A stretch of DNA of 64,000 nucleotides, taken from positions 64,848,702 through 64,912,701 of the forward strand of contig NC_086022.1 of assembly GCF_036323735.1 (NCBI RefSeq), read 5' to 3'. Source of the DNA: Rattus norvegicus (lineage: Eukaryota > Chordata > Mammalia > Rodentia > Muridae). Shown here in pieces: positions 61,810-64,000 of the stretch. The position numbers and the translations under genes are program-made. Position 1 is the first letter of the stretch; the number at the start of each line of letters is the position of its first letter. Under the pieces are notes generated by a model, which saw only the letters and a program-made list of their open reading frames with translations, made no database searches and was not told where the DNA came from.

Positions 61810-62748
61810 GCAGTCATCAGAGACATTTATTGAGCACTTAGAGTTTAATACATTGTAAAGAACCCCAGGCACATCTTCCCCTCAAAGGGCCCGTGGACGT
61901 GTAGGAAACACTGGCAAGACACTCTGGTGTTCTCAGAAACAAACTAGCTATTAAGTGGAGAAGTGAGTGTAACATCCAGTCCACTGTGGTCTTAACCATA
62001 GTTCTGCTCTTCCTAATGAGGCAGGTATGAACCCTTTTTCCTCCCTCCACCACACTCACGAGGCAATTGAGTCTCTCATTGTGACAGTACATGGAGAAGC
62101 TGACTTCAGGATGGTTTGTTTGTTTTTTTCCATCTCTTTCCTTCGGTGGAATCGGGCCAGCCTCTTTTTGAAGGAGAATATTATTTCTTTACGGAATTTG
62201 GCGCCGAGGTAGAGGGACCACTGAAGAGAGATTTAAGACAGATAAGACTGGCAAAAGCACAGATTGCCTGCCACAGGAGGACCTCCTAAGCCTTAGGATC
62301 CGAGGTTACCTTTCTCTAGAGACCGGATAGAAATGCTTGAGGACAGGTAAGGCTCTCTCCCAGAAGAGAGGTCACAGGCCTCATGATCTGCACAGGCAGA
62401 GTGATCTGGCTGGCTCTGAGTCCTAGAAAGGTATGACTGGTAACGCAAAACCTAGTGAGGCCAGCCAGTTTCTGAGGCTTCCCCTCAGGGCACTAAGGCT
62501 TGCAGTGTTTCTGGTCTTCAAAAAGAGTTAGGGCTGGACACAGGAAGAGAGAGCAGCTGTAGTCTTTCTTGAGAGCTGGTGGTAAGGGAAGCAGGCAGGC
62601 TGGGAGGGAGACACAGCCAACACGCCTATGGCGGGTGGAGGAATCTGGTAGCAGGAAAATCCTCCATGTGAGTCTGGGGTGTGTGCACCTGGTGGTCTTC
62701 TTGGTCCATGGGTCAGCTCTGGTTGTGCTAGGTCACTGTCCGCTCCTG
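61810..62748 (-). other. Slc13a4: Slc13a4 3' UTR (approximate end)
   Basis: This is mostly unique sequence between the stop codon and the candidate poly(A) signal. No SINE is recognised inside it, in contrast to the SINE-dense flank beyond 60.8 kb. Confidence 0.55.
61826..61831 (-). promoter_or_regulatory. Candidate poly(A) signal AATAAA for Slc13a4
   Basis: TTTATT on the + strand is AATAAA on the - strand, 918 bases past the Slc13a4 stop codon. It is a plausible 3' end, but its use cannot be shown from sequence. Confidence 0.5.
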
Positions 62749-62886
62749 TTAGGTCTGATCAGTGATGTTGCCGACCTTAGCCCAGGCTGGGAAAGTGTCC
62801 AAGTGGAAGAGACTAACTCCCCAAGTATTGATGGCCACCATCACTATCACCAGGCCGATGACATTGACCCCTAGGCCAGCTTTCAC
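62749..62886 (-). CDS. Slc13a4: Slc13a4 last coding exon (C-terminal 45 residues and stop)
   Basis: On the - strand, the acceptor tgtgccctgcag is followed by 45 codons and TAA at 62751-62749. The residues VKAGLGVNVIGLVIVMVAIN followed by TWGVSLFHLDTFPAWAKV and ending NITDQT match the C-terminus of SLC13A4 (SUT-1). This is a sodium-coupled sulfate/anion transporter of the plasma membrane, known in placenta and brain barriers. The GLGVNVIGLVIVMVAIN stretch is the last membrane helix of the SLC13 (DASS) fold. NIT is a possible extracellular N-glycosylation site at the C-terminus, as in the family. The gene is convergent with Stmp1. The preceding exon is not in the window. Confidence 0.94.
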   Translation of the reverse strand: MKAGLGVNVIGLVIVMVAINTWGVSLFHLDTFPAWAKVGNITDQT

Positions 62887-64000
62887 CTGCAGGGCACAAG
62901 CCAGAAAACGCTGGTCATTCTGAGTCAACAGCAGCCAGACTGTCTCAAAGGGAGCCCTTCTTAGGCCTGGCCTTAGCCTTGTCCTCATGCCAGTTCTGAA
63001 TCTTCTCCCAGCCCCCAGCCCCAGTGGCTGCCTGGACTGCTCTTTTCTACCTCATCCAGTTGTACCCAATGGGGAAGGACTGGAAAGACAAGGAGGTAAT
63101 GGGGGGATGGGAAAGACTGATGTTTGCTTCTCACCGGCAGCACTCCTGTCATAAAGTAGAAGCCTAGAAGTTCTGTGAGCTACTTGGGAAACCAGCTCTG
63201 AGGAATGTTGTCATTCATACAACAAAATCTTGGGGGAACTATGCTAAACATAAGGAGATATCCTGAGCAGGCACGGAATGCTTTCTAGGTGCTCGTATAC
63301 ATTAAGAATGTAAGAGAAGCTGTATTGAGCCACTCCCCTACCCTCTCTAAGGAATAGCTAAGGGATATAGAGTACCTTGGGTTTACTTAGGGGAAGTAGC
63401 TGTCTCTGTTCATGGACCCCAGGAGAGCTACAAAGGGGAAATGGGAGGCAGGAGAGCTGAGGCAAAACTCCGTGTGAGCAGACTAAGGGTTATGCAGTAA
63501 GAGGAGGAGGAGAAAGGCCATGGACTCCCGCCCTGAAGTTGGCCCATTGATGAGCAGTTCTGATGGTGGAAAAGGTCTCCAAAACCTTCCTTGGTTCCAA
63601 CTGCTGGCTTGTGTGGCTGCTGAGGAAAATAGCCTCACCTCAGCAAGGGGTGACTGGACCCTATTTCAGACCGTTGGGCCTCAGTGGTTCATATTAGTCT
63701 AATTTCTCCTAGACCTGTGGTCAGCTTTGAGGATTTGGTTGAGCCGTGATTATAACGGTGGAAAGTGGGTATGCCCAAAGCTAAGAGGCAGCCACAGAAT
63801 GTCTCTGTGGAGCCATCTCCTGTGAGCCAGCTGGACCAGAGTCTGTAGTGCAGGCATGTTACTCTGTGTCCTTGCTTCAGGGCTTCCTTGCTTGGGTGAG
63901 AACTGAACAGAAGGATCCTGTTCTTACGAGATCCCTCCCCCGCAGCCTGGGTTCATAGTTTCTCATACTTCATTGTGTATGAATAAATCAGCACTTGTCC
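62887..64000 (-). other. Slc13a4: Slc13a4 last intron (partial): content
   Basis: I looked on the - strand for the preceding SLC13A4 exon (its family end includes a NAIVFSYG-type motif) and did not find it. No SINE is recognised. A + strand AATAAA at the very end (63980-63985) has no gene assigned to it. Confidence 0.55.

Larger units (their letters stand above)
55875..61825. other. Intergenic region between Stmp1 and Slc13a4: content
   Basis: Besides the SINEs and tandem arrays listed separately, 57000-57870, 58100-58650, 59230-60230 and 60780-61820 are unassigned. No convincing coding exon or RNA gene is visible there. Confidence 0.6.

Noticed and set aside
1..64000. CRISPR arrays, operons, phage or bacterial defence systems
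   Set aside because: The sequence is vertebrate nuclear DNA with spliced genes and rodent retroelements. The regular repeats are microsatellites and minisatellites.
62887..64000. The preceding Slc13a4 exon
   Set aside because: I looked on the minus strand for the residues expected before VKAGLG and found none, so this stretch is treated as intron.

Overview
This window is mammalian nuclear DNA, almost certainly from a rat (Rattus). The genes have GT-AG introns and short exons. The spaces between exons are packed with rodent B1, B2/B3 and ID SINEs and rodent L1 3' ends. At least three ID elements are close to the tRNA-Ala/BC1-derived consensus, and the LINE-1 3' untranslated sequence around 39.6-40.9 kb looks like the rat type. 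These calls rest on recognising family sequences by eye, not on database searches.

Layout. (1) 1-39.3 kb, + strand: the 3' two thirds of Nup205, a large inner-ring nucleoporin. I could place 28 coding exons with consistent phase throughout (3753 nt, 1250 codons plus stop). If the gene has 43 exons as in human, these are exons 16-43. The stop is at 39100-39102 and a poly(A) signal follows at 39272. One intron (36180-36595) has the exact signature of a U12-type (minor spliceosome) intron. (2) 39.3-45.8 kb: intergenic, filled by an L1 3' UTR with an internal minisatellite, an Rpl38 processed pseudogene broken by one inserted base, and many SINEs. (3) 45.85-55.8 kb, + strand: a CpG-island promoter and the complete three-exon Stmp1 gene, which encodes a 47-residue mitochondrial membrane micropeptide. 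(4) 55.8-61.8 kb: intergenic, mostly SINEs and simple repeats. (5) 61.8-64 kb, - strand: the 3' UTR and last coding exon of Slc13a4, a sodium-coupled sulfate/anion transporter, convergent with Stmp1.

The gene order Nup205 - Stmp1 - Slc13a4 matches what I recall of human chromosome 7q33, which supports the identifications. The three genes do not form a functional pathway: one encodes a nuclear pore scaffold, one a mitochondrial micropeptide and one a plasma-membrane transporter. I see no CRISPR array, operon, bacterial system, phage or intact viral genome. The observations most worth checking are the U12-type intron, a rat-versus-human shift in one Nup205 splice acceptor, the motif cluster at the Stmp1 promoter, and several unusual tandem arrays.
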